From Pirellulales bacterium (GTDB taxonomy: Bacteria > Planctomycetota > Planctomycetia > Pirellulales > JAEUIK01), in the NCBI GenBank assembly GCA_019694455.1, contig JAIBBY010000009.1:42494-106493 (forward strand): a stretch of 64,000 nucleotides of DNA, in the 5' to 3' direction. The position numbers and the translations under genes were made by a program. Below are positions 54,484 through 63,751 of the stretch, piece by piece (the first letter of the stretch is position 1; every line of letters begins with the position of its first letter). The notes beneath the pieces were generated by a model, which did no database searches, was not told where the DNA came from, and was given only the letters and a program-made list of their open reading frames with translations.

Positions 54484-57400
54484 TTACGGCGTCACCGCCG
54501 AAATGTCCGAGGCGCCCGAACCTGGCGCCACGGTCGGGCTAGGCTGGAACGTGCCCGGCTCATCGCGTCCATCGCCGTCCCAGTCTCCCACCACCGGCAT
54601 GTCGTCGGCCCCGCCCACTTCGAAGGCGCGATCGTGCGCCTCCAACCGATGGTTGTTGTCGGTGTCGATGTACCAGACGCCGCGCCGGTAGACGCCGATG
54701 TCGCTCTGGCCGTCGCCATTGAAGTCGCCCACCACCGGAACATCGTTCGCGTTGCCATAGGCGAACTTCTGGTCCTTGGCCGTCAGCTTACCGTCGCCAT
54801 CGACATCCAAGTGCCACAGGCCACCCGCGAAGAGGGCGATCGAGTGTACGCCGTCGCCATTCCAGTCGCCGGCCAGCGGCACATCGCCCGCCACACCATG
54901 ACGAAACACATGGTCGATCACGTCCGACCGTAGCTGACCGCTCGCGGTCAAGCGCAGATCGCGCGCGCCGCTGGTCGCTTGGAATGGCTGCGGAGGCACG
55001 TTCTTCAGCACGTTGCGCGCGCGGTTCTCGGGGTCGGGCAGGCCGGGCTCGGCCGCGATCGCCCGCTCGTCTCCCGGCCACGACGGGCCAAAAATGCCAA
55101 TGTCGGTCTTGCCGTCGCCGTCCCAATCGCCGACCACCGGCAGGTCTTCAATGCCGCCGAGTTCGGCCCACATGTCCCCTTCGTCCCAGGCGCCGTTGCC
55201 ATTCACGTCGATGAACCATTCGCCATCGACATACACGCCCACTTCGCTGATGCCGTCGCCGTTGAAGTCGCCCACAATCGGCTTGGCATGCCGACGTCCA
55301 AACTGTAACTGCTTGAGCTGCACATTGCCCGCCTGATACAGAGTCCACTCGGCGTCGGTCATGTTGGTGTGCGTCCAGGCATCGTCGCGGGCGCTCACGC
55401 GCCGGGCAATCGCACCGGTCGGACCGGCGCTGCCGCGCGGCGTGCCGCCGTTCACCACGCTCAAATGCCAAGTGTAGCTTTCCAAAAAGCCCACTCCGCC
55501 AAAGAATGTGGTGTTGTTCACGATTGGCGGGGCATTCGGCAGAATCGAAAGTCCAGGCGGCGGAACAAAGAACAACGGCACGCCCAGCTGCGGCGCCGGC
55601 GGCGGCGAAATGATCGGGATGAAGCCCGCCGTGATCGTCTGCTGAACCACCGGCGGCGTCGGCGGCATCACCAACACTTCGGCAAAATTGTTCTCGTTCG
55701 ACAAGCCGCCCGGCCCGACAAAGATGCGCGTGATCGCGTCCCCGGTTTGCGCCAGCGTCAGCGTGGCGGGCAAGATGTCGCGCCCCGCCTGATAGACCGT
55801 GCCCCCCGTGGTGCCCGGCGTGTTGAGTCCGTTCAAGAAGTCTGACGGCTGCACCTGGAACACCGTGTACATACCTGGCGCCAACCCGCCGAACTCGTAG
55901 TAGCCGTTGGCGTCGGTGATGGCGAAGATCGGCTGACCCGCGCCGTCGAGCACCGGCTCGCCCGATAGCGTGCCGAGTTGCAGCTTGACGCCGGCAATGG
56001 CTTTGTCGCCCGCGTCGCGCTGTCCGTCGCGCATCGCCGGAATATCGACCACGGTGCCGTTGGGCACGACGATCGCCGGACCATCCTGAAAGACATAGCC
56101 AGTGATCTTGCCTGGCGGCAGCTCGCCAAAGTTGTAGTGCTGCGCGTGAACGGCCGGCGGAATGGCCACACCGGTGATCCTGTCGGCCGCGTCATCATCG
56201 TCGCCCCCCAGCGTGCCCGGCTCGGCGCAACCGTTGAAGTAGCCATTCGGCTGCACTTCCGCCACGCCATAGGTTCCGGGCGGAAGTCCCGAGAATTCGT
56301 ACGAGCCATCTTCATTGGTCAGCGTTGTGACGCCGGTAAAGTTGCCGGCGGAGTCGAGCAAGCGAATCACCACCCCTGCGATGCCCGTCTCGCTGCTGTC
56401 GAAATTACAGTTTTGATTCAGGTCGGCATACACCGAGCCCGAAATCGTGACCGGTTCGACCACGCAGAAGTCGTAATCCTCACCCTGTTCGCCAGAACCC
56501 AGTTCGGCGCCAATCACTTTGTCCTGATCCGTGGCCTGACCGCCCGATGTGCCCGCGTGTGCCGCCCGCTTGAAGTATCCGCCGGGCACGGCCAGTTCCA
56601 CCCCGTAGTCGCCCGGCTCCAATCCATCGAACTTGTAACGGCCGTTGTTGTCGGTGGTCGTTTCGCCGATCCGATTTCCCTCGGCGTCGAGCAAGTACAC
56701 CGTCGCGCCTTGCACCAGGATTTCGCCGGGGTCGGGATCGCAGTCGCCGTCTCGGTCGGCATGCACCTGTCCGCTGATGCTAGCCGGCAGCGCCTCGCAG
56801 AAGTTGTAGTCCACGGCGTCCTGTCCAGGGTCGAGCATGACTCCCACGATCATGTCGGTCCCGACGACGCTGCCGCCAGCGTCGCCTGCCATGGCGTCGC
56901 CTTGGAAGTACGCCGAGGGCTGAATCTCCTCAACGCCATACACCCCAGGCGCCAGGTTGGCGAACTTGTACTCGCCGTTGATGTCGGTGGTCGTGCTGCC
57001 GATCCGCTCCCCATCGGCGTTGAGCAAGTAGATGGTCACTCCGGACAGCAGCGGTTCGTTCTCGTCCGGCTCGCAATCGCCATCCATGTCGGCATGCACG
57101 CGCCCTTGAATGCTCGCGGGGGGCAGTTCGCCAAAGTTGTAATCGGTGGCGTAGACGCTCGGCGTCAGAAACACCCCCGTGATCGAGTCGCCGGGGTTAC
57201 TCGCCAATCCCCCTTCGCTGCCGGCGGCGTCGATGCCGTCGAAGTAGCCACTCGGCTGATCTTCGGCCACGCCGTAAGTACCCGGCGCCAGGCCTTCAAA
57301 GCTGTACGTGCCATCGGCGGCGGTCACGGTGGTGACGCCCGTTGGCGTGCCGTCGGCCGCCAGCAAGCGCATGGTCACGCCCGCAATCGGCGCCTCGCCC

Positions 57401-59211
57401 GAGTCAAAGACACCATTGTTGTTGATGTCGACATACACGTGCCCCGAGATGCCCACCGGCTCGAACTCGCAAAAGTCGTAGTCGGTTCCGGTGGTGCCCG
57501 AGGTCAGCGTGATGCCCGATATCTCGTTGAGTCCAGCCGTGCCATTGACCGAACCGGGATGGCTCACCGTGCCGAAGTAGCCGCTCGGCTGCTCTTCCAC
57601 CACCTTGTAGACGCCCGGCGCCAGATTGGAGAACGTGTAGCGCCCCTGCTGATCGGTCTGGGTAGTGGCCACCTGGTTGTTGTTGGCGTCGTACAGTCGA
57701 ATCGTCACGCCGGCCAATAGCGGTTCGCCGGGATCGGGATCGCAATCGCCGTCACGGTCGGCATGGACCTGGCCGCTGATGCTGCTGGCCAGCAATTCGC
57801 CAAAGTCGTAGTCCACCCCCGACTGGCCGCTGACCAACAGGGCGGTTTCAATCAAATCGCCCGGATTCTGCGCGGTTCCTCCCGCCGAGCCGCCACGGTC
57901 CTTGCCATCGAGCCAGCCGGTCGGTTGCGTTTCGATGACGCGATACGCCCCCGGCGCCAGGCCGGTCGCCACCCAAGTGCCGTCCGCCGCCGTGGTCACG
58001 GTGATCGGCGCCGGCAGCGGCCCCGAATCGGTCAACCGCTGCACGGTGATGGTCACGCCGCCGATGCCTTCTTCGCCGCTGTCACGATCGCCATCGTTGT
58101 TCGCGTCGTGATACACATGGCCCGAGAGGCTCGCTGGACGCACCTCGGCAAAGTCGTTGGCCTGCCATTCCTCGCCGCCGAGCAGCGAGCCGTCGGTGAT
58201 CGAGTCGCTATTGGCCACCACGCCCCGGGTGGCCCCGTTCACCTTGCCAGCGGTCGCCCCCACGCTGAAGTAGTTGCTCGGCTGCGCCTCGCGCACCGAA
58301 TATTGCCCTGGCAGCACATTCTCGAACGCGTAGTGGCCGTCGGCGTCGGTCGTTGTGGTGGCGCCGGTGGTCACATAGCCACTGCCGTCGTTTTTCCACA
58401 GTTCCAGCGTCACGCCGGCAATGCCGTTGTCACCGGTGTCTTGTTGGTTGTTGGAGTTGATGTCCTCGTACACCGTGCCGGTGATGCGGATCGGCAGGGG
58501 AACCTGCTTGAGCGTGAACGCCGCCCCCGCCGTGAAAATCGGCGACGATGTGGTTCCCGGCGGCACATAGTTGTCGTTTGGCAGATTCAGTCCCAGGCCG
58601 GCGAACTTCGAGTCGAAGTCGTCAAGAAAGATGTCGCCCGCGGCCGCGGTATGAAAGTGCGGCGCCGTGAAGGTGGCATCGAGTTTCGAGCCTTCAAACT
58701 CATTTCCCTCCGCCACCGCATTGGCGCTCCGAAAGCCCATCTCGTCGACGTCGATGCGGAACGTCAGCTTTTCGCCCACGTCGAAGCCGGTGAAATCGAG
58801 AATGAGCTTGGTGCCGCCATCGGTCACCGTGGCGTTCACGCTGTCAATGCCGGTGCTATCGACCACGGTAAACGGATACGACCCGAACGCCCCTTGCCCA
58901 CCGGCGGCCGTGTCGAAAAACGTGTCGCCAATCGTCAGGCCGTCCCCCAGCTTGTCGGTGTCGATCACTACCTGCTGTAGCTGGGTGTTCGGCTCGCCGC
59001 CGTTCCAGGTGATCTGTAGCGTGTTGCCGGTGATGTCGGTCCCATCGTTGGGCTCGAAGTACACCATGCCCACGTGGATGTCGCCGGCCATCACGCGGCG
59101 CTGTTCGAGCGTCTCGACGTGGCATTTTCGCTGGGCGCTTGTGATCGGCGCCGAGCGCGCGTCGCGCGAGCGGCCGCTTTGGCCGCGAAGCATGCGTGAA
59201 AACAAGCCCAC
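54484..59211 (-). CDS. Giant surface protein with eight SdrD/Cna-B repeats and FG-GAP-like repeats
   Basis: A 1575-residue exported or surface protein. The N-terminus contains the planctomycete LEPR-type motif (ETLEQRRVMAGD, residues 33-44) instead of an ordinary signal peptide; residues 45-240 form a beta-rich domain. Eight SdrD-B-type repeats of about 110-120 residues follow (241-1180), each with a calcium-loop opening such as HADRDGDCDPDPGEP and closing LAPGVYKVVEEQPSGYF. The C-terminus (about 1330-1560) has FG-GAP/VCBS-type repeats (VGDFNGDGISEVGVY). The start is GTG with a perfect AAGGAGG five bases upstream. An adhesive or envelope role is likely but unproven. Confidence 0.88.
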   Translation of the reverse strand: MGLFSRMLRGQSGRSRDARSAPITSAQRKCHVETLEQRRVMAGDIHVGMVYFEPNDGTDITGNTLQITWNGGEPNTQLQQVVIDTDKLGDGLTIGDTFFDTAAGGQGAFGSYPFTVVDSTGIDSVNATVTDGGTKLILDFTGFDVGEKLTFRIDVDEMGFRSANAVAEGNEFEGSKLDATFTAPHFHTAAAGDIFLDDFDSKFAGLGLNLPNDNYVPPGTTSSPIFTAGAAFTLKQVPLPIRITGTVYEDINSNNQQDTGDNGIAGVTLELWKNDGSGYVTTGATTTTDADGHYAFENVLPGQYSVREAQPSNYFSVGATAGKVNGATRGVVANSDSITDGSLLGGEEWQANDFAEVRPASLSGHVYHDANNDGDRDSGEEGIGGVTITVQRLTDSGPLPAPITVTTAADGTWVATGLAPGAYRVIETQPTGWLDGKDRGGSAGGTAQNPGDLIETALLVSGQSGVDYDFGELLASSISGQVHADRDGDCDPDPGEPLLAGVTIRLYDANNNQVATTQTDQQGRYTFSNLAPGVYKVVEEQPSGYFGTVSHPGSVNGTAGLNEISGITLTSGTTGTDYDFCEFEPVGISGHVYVDINNNGVFDSGEAPIAGVTMRLLAADGTPTGVTTVTAADGTYSFEGLAPGTYGVAEDQPSGYFDGIDAAGSEGGLASNPGDSITGVFLTPSVYATDYNFGELPPASIQGRVHADMDGDCEPDENEPLLSGVTIYLLNADGERIGSTTTDINGEYKFANLAPGVYGVEEIQPSAYFQGDAMAGDAGGSVVGTDMIVGVMLDPGQDAVDYNFCEALPASISGQVHADRDGDCDPDPGEILVQGATVYLLDAEGNRIGETTTDNNGRYKFDGLEPGDYGVELAVPGGYFKRAAHAGTSGGQATDQDKVIGAELGSGEQGEDYDFCVVEPVTISGSVYADLNQNCNFDSSETGIAGVVIRLLDSAGNFTGVTTLTNEDGSYEFSGLPPGTYGVAEVQPNGYFNGCAEPGTLGGDDDDAADRITGVAIPPAVHAQHYNFGELPPGKITGYVFQDGPAIVVPNGTVVDIPAMRDGQRDAGDKAIAGVKLQLGTLSGEPVLDGAGQPIFAITDANGYYEFGGLAPGMYTVFQVQPSDFLNGLNTPGTTGGTVYQAGRDILPATLTLAQTGDAITRIFVGPGGLSNENNFAEVLVMPPTPPVVQQTITAGFIPIISPPPAPQLGVPLFFVPPPGLSILPNAPPIVNNTTFFGGVGFLESYTWHLSVVNGGTPRGSAGPTGAIARRVSARDDAWTHTNMTDAEWTLYQAGNVQLKQLQFGRRHAKPIVGDFNGDGISEVGVYVDGEWFIDVNGNGAWDEGDMWAELGGIEDLPVVGDWDGDGKTDIGIFGPSWPGDERAIAAEPGLPDPENRARNVLKNVPPQPFQATSGARDLRLTASGQLRSDVIDHVFRHGVAGDVPLAGDWNGDGVHSIALFAGGLWHLDVDGDGKLTAKDQKFAYGNANDVPVVGDFNGDGQSDIGVYRRGVWYIDTDNNHRLEAHDRAFEVGGADDMPVVGDWDGDGRDEPGTFQPSPTVAPGSGASDISAVTP
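55671..58491 (-). repeat. Eight coding SdrD-B repeats
   Basis: The repeats lie in tandem inside the surface-protein gene. The third, fifth and sixth share the opening HADRDGDCDPDPGE or a close variant and end in a YDFCE-type segment; the fourth and seventh share a VY-D-N-N opening and a YNFGELPP end. The third and sixth are nearly identical also at DNA level around 57720-57775 and 56735-56775. Confidence 0.85.
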
Positions 59212-59327
59212 GAGAACCTCCTTGTTCCGTCTACGGCCGTCCCTGTTGATTCGCTAGCGCGGCTCGAAGAGCCGTTTGTCGATTAGTTCGTTTGCGATCT
59301 GCTCAGCCCGGCTCCGCCGGGCGTCAC

Positions 59328-60383
59328 TCATTCGATGGGGTTCGTCGGTCGCGCGGCAGTGCTCGCCGCCGCCGCCGTCGGCAATTGCCACAGCCGCACT
59401 GTGGTGTCGAAACTCCCCGACACCAACAAGTTCTGCTCGGCCTGCCAACTGAGCGCGCTTATCGTTCCTTCGTGCCCCACCAGCCGGGCCGATTCGGCGC
59501 TCGCCGCCAGGTCCCAAATGCGGATCACGTTGTCCGCGCCCCCCGTCGCCAGTCGATCGGGTCCGCAGAACACCACGCAATGCACCTTGCCCGCTCGTCC
59601 GCGCAGTTCCGGCAGTTGCGACCCATCGGCCACCGACCACAACCTGACGGGGCAGTTGTCCCCCGCGGTGACCAAATGTTGGCTGTCGGGCGAGAAGGCG
59701 ATCGATCGAATCCGCGTCGTCGCGGCCTGAATGTCTTGCGTGGGCTGACCGCTGGCGGCATTCCACAAACGCACGTGGCCATTGCGCCCCGCCGCGGCAA
59801 AAAGTTGCCCGTCGGTCGAAAACGCCGCCGTGCGCAGATCCGCCCCATCCGCCCGCAGTGTGAGCCGCAGTCGCCCCGAAGCCGGATCATAAATCCGCGC
59901 GCTGCTCTCAAAACCGACCGCTGCCAGCGATTTGCCGTCGGGGCTGTAGGCGAGCTGATAGATGGCGGCGCCGCTCGGAGTGGCGACGGTCCCCATCTGT
60001 TCGCCCGTCCCGGCGTCCCACAGCAAAATGGCGCCGTCATGGCCGGCCGAAGCCAGCACGCGGCCATCGGGCCGAATCGCCAACGCCCGCACCCAATCGG
60101 AGTGCCCCTTAGCGCGATGCAGCAAGCGGCCACTCGCGGTGTCCCAAAAGTACAACAGGTGGTCGTCGCCGGCGGTGGTCAGCAAGCGGCCATCGGGCGA
60201 GAGGGCCATACCGGTGATCACGGGGTGACGATCGTTTTCGCTCCGCGCCGGCAGGCGAATCACCTGATGCGCGGTCAGTTCCGGAGCGGCCTCGTCCGCC
60301 GCCAACAGTCGCGGCCCCATCGCGCACGAGCCCAACAGGACCGCAAGCATTCGTCGTCGGGTGGTCAATCCTGTCGCCATCAT
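59328..60383 (-). CDS. Exported WD40-repeat protein
   Basis: A 351-residue beta-propeller protein. The N-terminus TTRRRMLAVLLGSCAMGPRL is a signal peptide, possibly Tat-type. About seven WD40 units follow, for example GHSDWVRALAIRPDGRVLAS, AGHDGAILLWDAGTGEQMGT and GHEGTISALSWQAEQNLLVS ending in TVRLWQL. No enzyme domain is attached, so it is probably a binding scaffold in the periplasm. It lies about 115 bases downstream of nothing cotranscribed and upstream of the giant surface protein on the same strand. Confidence 0.88.
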   Translation of the reverse strand: MMATGLTTRRRMLAVLLGSCAMGPRLLAADEAAPELTAHQVIRLPARSENDRHPVITGMALSPDGRLLTTAGDDHLLYFWDTASGRLLHRAKGHSDWVRALAIRPDGRVLASAGHDGAILLWDAGTGEQMGTVATPSGAAIYQLAYSPDGKSLAAVGFESSARIYDPASGRLRLTLRADGADLRTAAFSTDGQLFAAAGRNGHVRLWNAASGQPTQDIQAATTRIRSIAFSPDSQHLVTAGDNCPVRLWSVADGSQLPELRGRAGKVHCVVFCGPDRLATGGADNVIRIWDLAASAESARLVGHEGTISALSWQAEQNLLVSGSFDTTVRLWQLPTAAAASTAARPTNPIE

Positions 60384-60589
60384 GCGTCGTCCCTCCTTGG
60401 ACCCTGAGTTTCAACCTCGCGCATGAAGTAATCGACGGCCGCGCGGGCAGACCCTCTGGAGTCTGTATCGGTCAGAGCGACCGTAGGACCATAGGCGAAA
60501 CAGCGAAGGCATCGCCGGAAGTCAGGCAATCAGCGCTGACTGGCAAGAGTTTGCGGCGCGGCTGCGCATGCTGAACCTGCGCCGCGCGC

Positions 60590-60626
60590 AAAAAAAGGGC
60601 CGCTAGCAACTTCTTGCCAGCGGCCC
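60590..60626 (-). terminator. Intrinsic terminator after the HEAT-repeat lipoprotein
   Basis: GGGCCGCT (60597-60604) pairs perfectly with AGCGGCCC (60619-60626), and on the minus strand the stem is followed by seven T (60596-60590). It lies 30 bases after the lipoprotein stop. The rest of the gap up to 60383 shows no gene and must carry the WD40 gene promoter. Confidence 0.85.
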
Positions 60627-60655
60627 GTGGATGGCTCAAATCATGCGGGGGACGC

Positions 60656-60964
60656 TCAACCCCCTTGAATCTTGGTGATCGTCTCTTGCGCCTTCTTGCG
60701 CACGGCCGGCACCTTGTCCTTGGAGGCGATCTCCTGCAACTTGGGAATCGCCTTCTCGGCGTCTCCCTTGGGCATCTTTTGAATCCAGGCCATCGCCACC
60801 GCGCGCACGCCTGGGTCTTTGTCTTCGAGCCGCTTCAATTGGTAATCGATGTTGTAAACGTCGATTACCTTGGATTGGTCCGGGGTCAATTCCTTGTAAC
60901 CACCGCAGCCGGCGGCGAACAACATGGCGCCAAGCGCCAGCGATGCGAGCGAGATTCTGTGCAT
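60656..60964 (-). CDS. HEAT-repeat lipoprotein
   Basis: A 102-residue lipoprotein. MHRISLASLALGAMLFAAGC is a lipoprotein signal with the lipobox Cys at residue 20. The mature part has helical repeats of the HEAT type (DPGVRAVAMAWIQKMPKGDA and EKAIPKLQEIASKDKVPAVR). It is likely a small membrane-tethered protein-binding module. It is monocistronic, with a terminator right behind it. Confidence 0.83.
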   Translation of the reverse strand: MHRISLASLALGAMLFAAGCGGYKELTPDQSKVIDVYNIDYQLKRLEDKDPGVRAVAMAWIQKMPKGDAEKAIPKLQEIASKDKVPAVRKKAQETITKIQGG

Positions 60965-61086
60965 GTTGAATTAGGTCCTGTTCCTGGCGATGGCGAATCG
61001 ACGACCAGCGGCCACAGCAAACGGGGGCGCTGCTAGCCGAAGAACGGCAACTTAGTTTCGCCGCCGGGGTATCGTCAACCGCTGGG

Positions 61087-61130
61087 AAAATAAAAAACGT
61101 CCGGGCGGCCTGCAAAGCGCGCCCGGACGT
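61087..61130 (-). terminator. Intrinsic terminator after the DUF1559 gene
   Basis: ACGTCCGGGCG (61097-61107) pairs perfectly with CGCCCGGACGT (61120-61130); on the minus strand the stem is followed by TTTTTATTTT (61096-61087). It lies 29 bases after the DUF1559 stop. Confidence 0.9.
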
Positions 61131-61159
61131 AGGGATTACAGCCGTTACTAGGGTCCGTA

Positions 61160-62509
61160 CTAATTACCAGGCAGGCTCACCGCTTCAGCGCCGTTGATGG
61201 TCGACGCCGCTCGATAAATCGGCGCCGCGATCGTGTCGGCAATGAAGGTCACCGAGCCATCGGCCATCATGAAGTTGCCGCCTCCCTTGTGATCCGCGCG
61301 GAAATTGCTGGTGCGATGCGCCAGACCCGAGGAAGTCGCCACCACGCCATCGGCGATATTATCGCCATCAGTGTCCACACCGTTGGGATAGCCAGCATCG
61401 GCGGCGGCCCACATGATGCCCGGACGGCAGTTGAGATATGCCGTCAAGTTAGCGGCGCTGGCCGACGAATCGATCGGCACATAGGTGTGCGTGACCGGGC
61501 GCTTGTTGAGCGGCTCCAAGGTGCAGGCAAACACACTGCCGAATCGGGCGCTGGGGTCCTTGTCGATCAGCTTGAGCATCGGCGGGGCATGCCAGAATTG
61601 ATAGGCCGGCAGACCGCGAGCGGCGTCACCCGGATAGGGGAATGGCTGCTGAGTCCCCGCCACTGCGACCGACCAGTTGACCGGGTCGGCAACCAGCGGG
61701 AAGTTCGGGCCTTCGGCCGCCTCGCCCACGCAAATCGTGTTGCTCAGGCCGTCGCCAATCATCGCTTCGGTGCAGCAGAACGCGGCGCCCGGCAAGGCCA
61801 GTTCCTTCGGGAAGCAGGCGTCGAACATGCCGCGCTCCACCGACAAGTAACCGGTGAACGACGAATCTTCGCCATTCGCATTCAATTCCTTGAGGTTGCC
61901 GACGTTGAACGGCGACAAGCACCAGGCGTCACTGACTCCCTTGCATACCGAGTAGTCGGTCACGCCCCAGCCCGTGCCGTCCCAGCCCTGGAAATTTGCG
62001 CTGGGGAATGCGGCAATCACTGCCGACACCAGCGAATCGAAGTAGGGCTCCAGCGCGGGGTTGGTCTTGTTGCCGTTCGCCGGGCAAACCAAGCTCGGTA
62101 TGACTGCCTTCATATAGGCCGCATTCTGGCTCTGCCAAGAAGCGCCCTTAATCTGCAGCGCGAACACTTGCTGAGCTTCCATGTACGGCAGCAGAGAGCT
62201 GTATGCTGTCTGCCAAATGCCGATCGAGCCGGCGCCCACGCTACCGACATCCGAGATTTTGGCGCCAATCAACGCGGCCGGGTTGCCGACGCCGGCGATC
62301 AGGCCGCACGGAAAGCTCCCTGCCGCCGAATGATAGTTGTGCATCGCAATGCCGATCTGCTTCATATTGTTCTGGCATTGCGCCCGCCAAGCCGCCTGTC
62401 GGGCAGCCTGCACCGCTGGCAATAGAAGCGCGATCAAAATACCGATGATCGCGATCACCACCAACAGCTCGACTAACGTGAAACCTGTTCGATTTGCTCG
62501 CCGAGACAT
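61160..62509 (-). CDS. DUF1559 protein with pilin-like N-terminus
   Basis: A 449-residue protein of the large planctomycete DUF1559 family. The N-terminus has the prepilin cleavage/methylation motif ([20 protein letters not shown]) followed by [20 protein letters not shown], then an extracytoplasmic domain ending with a [21 protein letters not shown] stretch. The ATG at 62509 is preceded by AAGGTGA and is preferred to a GTG at 62518. Family members are thought to be pseudopilin-like secreted proteins; the function is unknown. A strong terminator follows at 61087-61130. Confidence 0.93.
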   Translation of the reverse strand: MSRRANRTGFTLVELLVVIAIIGILIALLLPAVQAARQAAWRAQCQNNMKQIGIAMHNYHSAAGSFPCGLIAGVGNPAALIGAKISDVGSVGAGSIGIWQTAYSSLLPYMEAQQVFALQIKGASWQSQNAAYMKAVIPSLVCPANGNKTNPALEPYFDSLVSAVIAAFPSANFQGWDGTGWGVTDYSVCKGVSDAWCLSPFNVGNLKELNANGEDSSFTGYLSVERGMFDACFPKELALPGAAFCCTEAMIGDGLSNTICVGEAAEGPNFPLVADPVNWSVAVAGTQQPFPYPGDAARGLPAYQFWHAPPMLKLIDKDPSARFGSVFACTLEPLNKRPVTHTYVPIDSSASAANLTAYLNCRPGIMWAAADAGYPNGVDTDGDNIADGVVATSSGLAHRTSNFRADHKGGGNFMMADGSVTFIADTIAAPIYRAASTINGAEAVSLPGN

Positions 62510-62955
62510 GTGAATCACCTTTTTCTGATCCTCGTGCTCCAGTTCCTCTTGGCCGGAGACGGCGCCACTCTGCTGTTCCGCGTACCACGAACCTCCCGCG
62601 AGCGCTTTCCGACCCCCCAGACAGCGATCGCGACGGGCTTCCCGACTCCAAACCGCGGGCCGATGATTGCCTCTTTGGCGCCGCGACCTGAGTCAACAAC
62701 TCTAGCGCTTGAATCTAAAATCAGAGAGATGAGTCAAGACAAGCAAGCGCTAAGCAACGGAAAGCCCTGTCAATTCCGCAGTCTACTGGCAGCACAACCG
62801 CTGTCAAGCAATTTGACGGATTCACCAAGATTTTAAGATTTCCGCGAGAGCCAGGTTTTGGTTAGCTTCCAAAGCAAATCTCCAAAAGAGAAGTTCCAGC
62901 CCGACTAGACTGGCCGTGACACGGTCCCACAAATCCTCCAGTTTTTCACCTGTCC
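62510..62955 (+). other. Divergent intergenic region, AT-richer
   Basis: About 446 bases without a convincing gene, less GC-rich than the rest. It contains the AAGGTGA site of DUF1559 (62512-62521) and TTGACT on the minus strand at 62737-62732. On the plus strand TTGACG (62813-62818) with TAAGAT (62834-62839, 15-base spacer) could serve the GT39 gene. No other structure was found. Confidence 0.4.
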
Positions 62956-63726
62956 ATGAGCGCGACGGCAACACCGCTTCACATGCCTGGTCCGGCCGCG
63001 CCTCCCCGCCACTGGGAGTCTTGGGCAATCTGGTTTGCCGTATTCATCGCGCTGGCGATCTGGAACTGGGACACGATCGACTCCCCTCCCACCCGCGATC
63101 AGGCGGTGGGCCATTGGATGGAAGCCAACTACCTGGCCGAAACGCGGTTTGACTTCCGCAGCCTGCTGGACGAGGAAGGCGAGCGACTCGGCGGACCACG
63201 ACTCTATCTCGTTTCGATCCTGCCGTCCCTCATCGCCGCCACCATGCTGCTCACCGGGTCGGCGACCGCCACGCTGGTGCTGTACCATCTCTTTACGTAT
63301 GCCTGCGCCAGCCTGATGGTCCTCTTCACGTTCCAAATGGCGCGCCCCCTGGCTGGCGCGCTCGGCGCGGCGCTGGTCTCGGCGGCGCTCGTCACCACAC
63401 CGCTGGTTAGCGCCCAGATCGCGCTCTGCGGGATGGATGTCCCCATGGCGGCCTGCGGCCTGTTGGCCGCGCGATTCGTGCTGCGCGAAAGATTCTGGCT
63501 CGCCGTCGGCGCCGCGCAGCTTGGGTTTTTGATCAAGATCAGCGGCATTCTGATCACCGCCGCCATGCTGCTCTATCTCGTCGCGCGCTGTGCGTGGCCA
63601 CAATCTGGTCCACCATCTCGCCTTTCACGCCGCGATTGGCTCGTCGGCGCCGCGATCACCGCGGCGGCGCTGGCGCTGCAAGTCGCGCTATTTCTGCTCT
63701 CGCTCTACCTGACCAACAGAACCTGA
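62956..63726 (+). CDS. GT39-like membrane glycosyltransferase, N-terminal part (probable frameshift)
   Basis: A 256-residue membrane protein resembling the first half of an ArnT/PMT-type GT-C glycosyltransferase: WAIWFAVFIALAIWNWDTID, DQAVGHWMEANYLAETRFDF, a catalytic-side Asp in the SPPTRDQAV region, then several helices (AALVSAALVTTPLVSAQIAL). It stops at TGA 63724 just after a helix, far short of the usual length of about 500 residues. The next frame is open without a stop from 63713 to the window end and continues a hydrophobic protein, so a one-base frameshift near 63710-63723 (real or a sequencing error) seems likely. Confidence 0.7.
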   Translation: MSATATPLHMPGPAAPPRHWESWAIWFAVFIALAIWNWDTIDSPPTRDQAVGHWMEANYLAETRFDFRSLLDEEGERLGGPRLYLVSILPSLIAATMLLTGSATATLVLYHLFTYACASLMVLFTFQMARPLAGALGAALVSAALVTTPLVSAQIALCGMDVPMAACGLLAARFVLRERFWLAVGAAQLGFLIKISGILITAAMLLYLVARCAWPQSGPPSRLSRRDWLVGAAITAAALALQVALFLLSLYLTNRT

Positions 63727-63751
63727 TGCGCCTCTCGCACCTCAATCGAAC

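Noticed and set aside
55978..57720. A 580-codon plus-strand frame opposite the surface-protein repeats
   Set aside because: It mirrors the repeats of the minus-strand gene and shows no protein family of its own.
55671..58491. Regular repeats that could be taken for a CRISPR or minisatellite array
   Set aside because: The spacing is about 330-350 bases, the units are coding with conserved protein motifs, and there are no short identical repeats with unique spacers.
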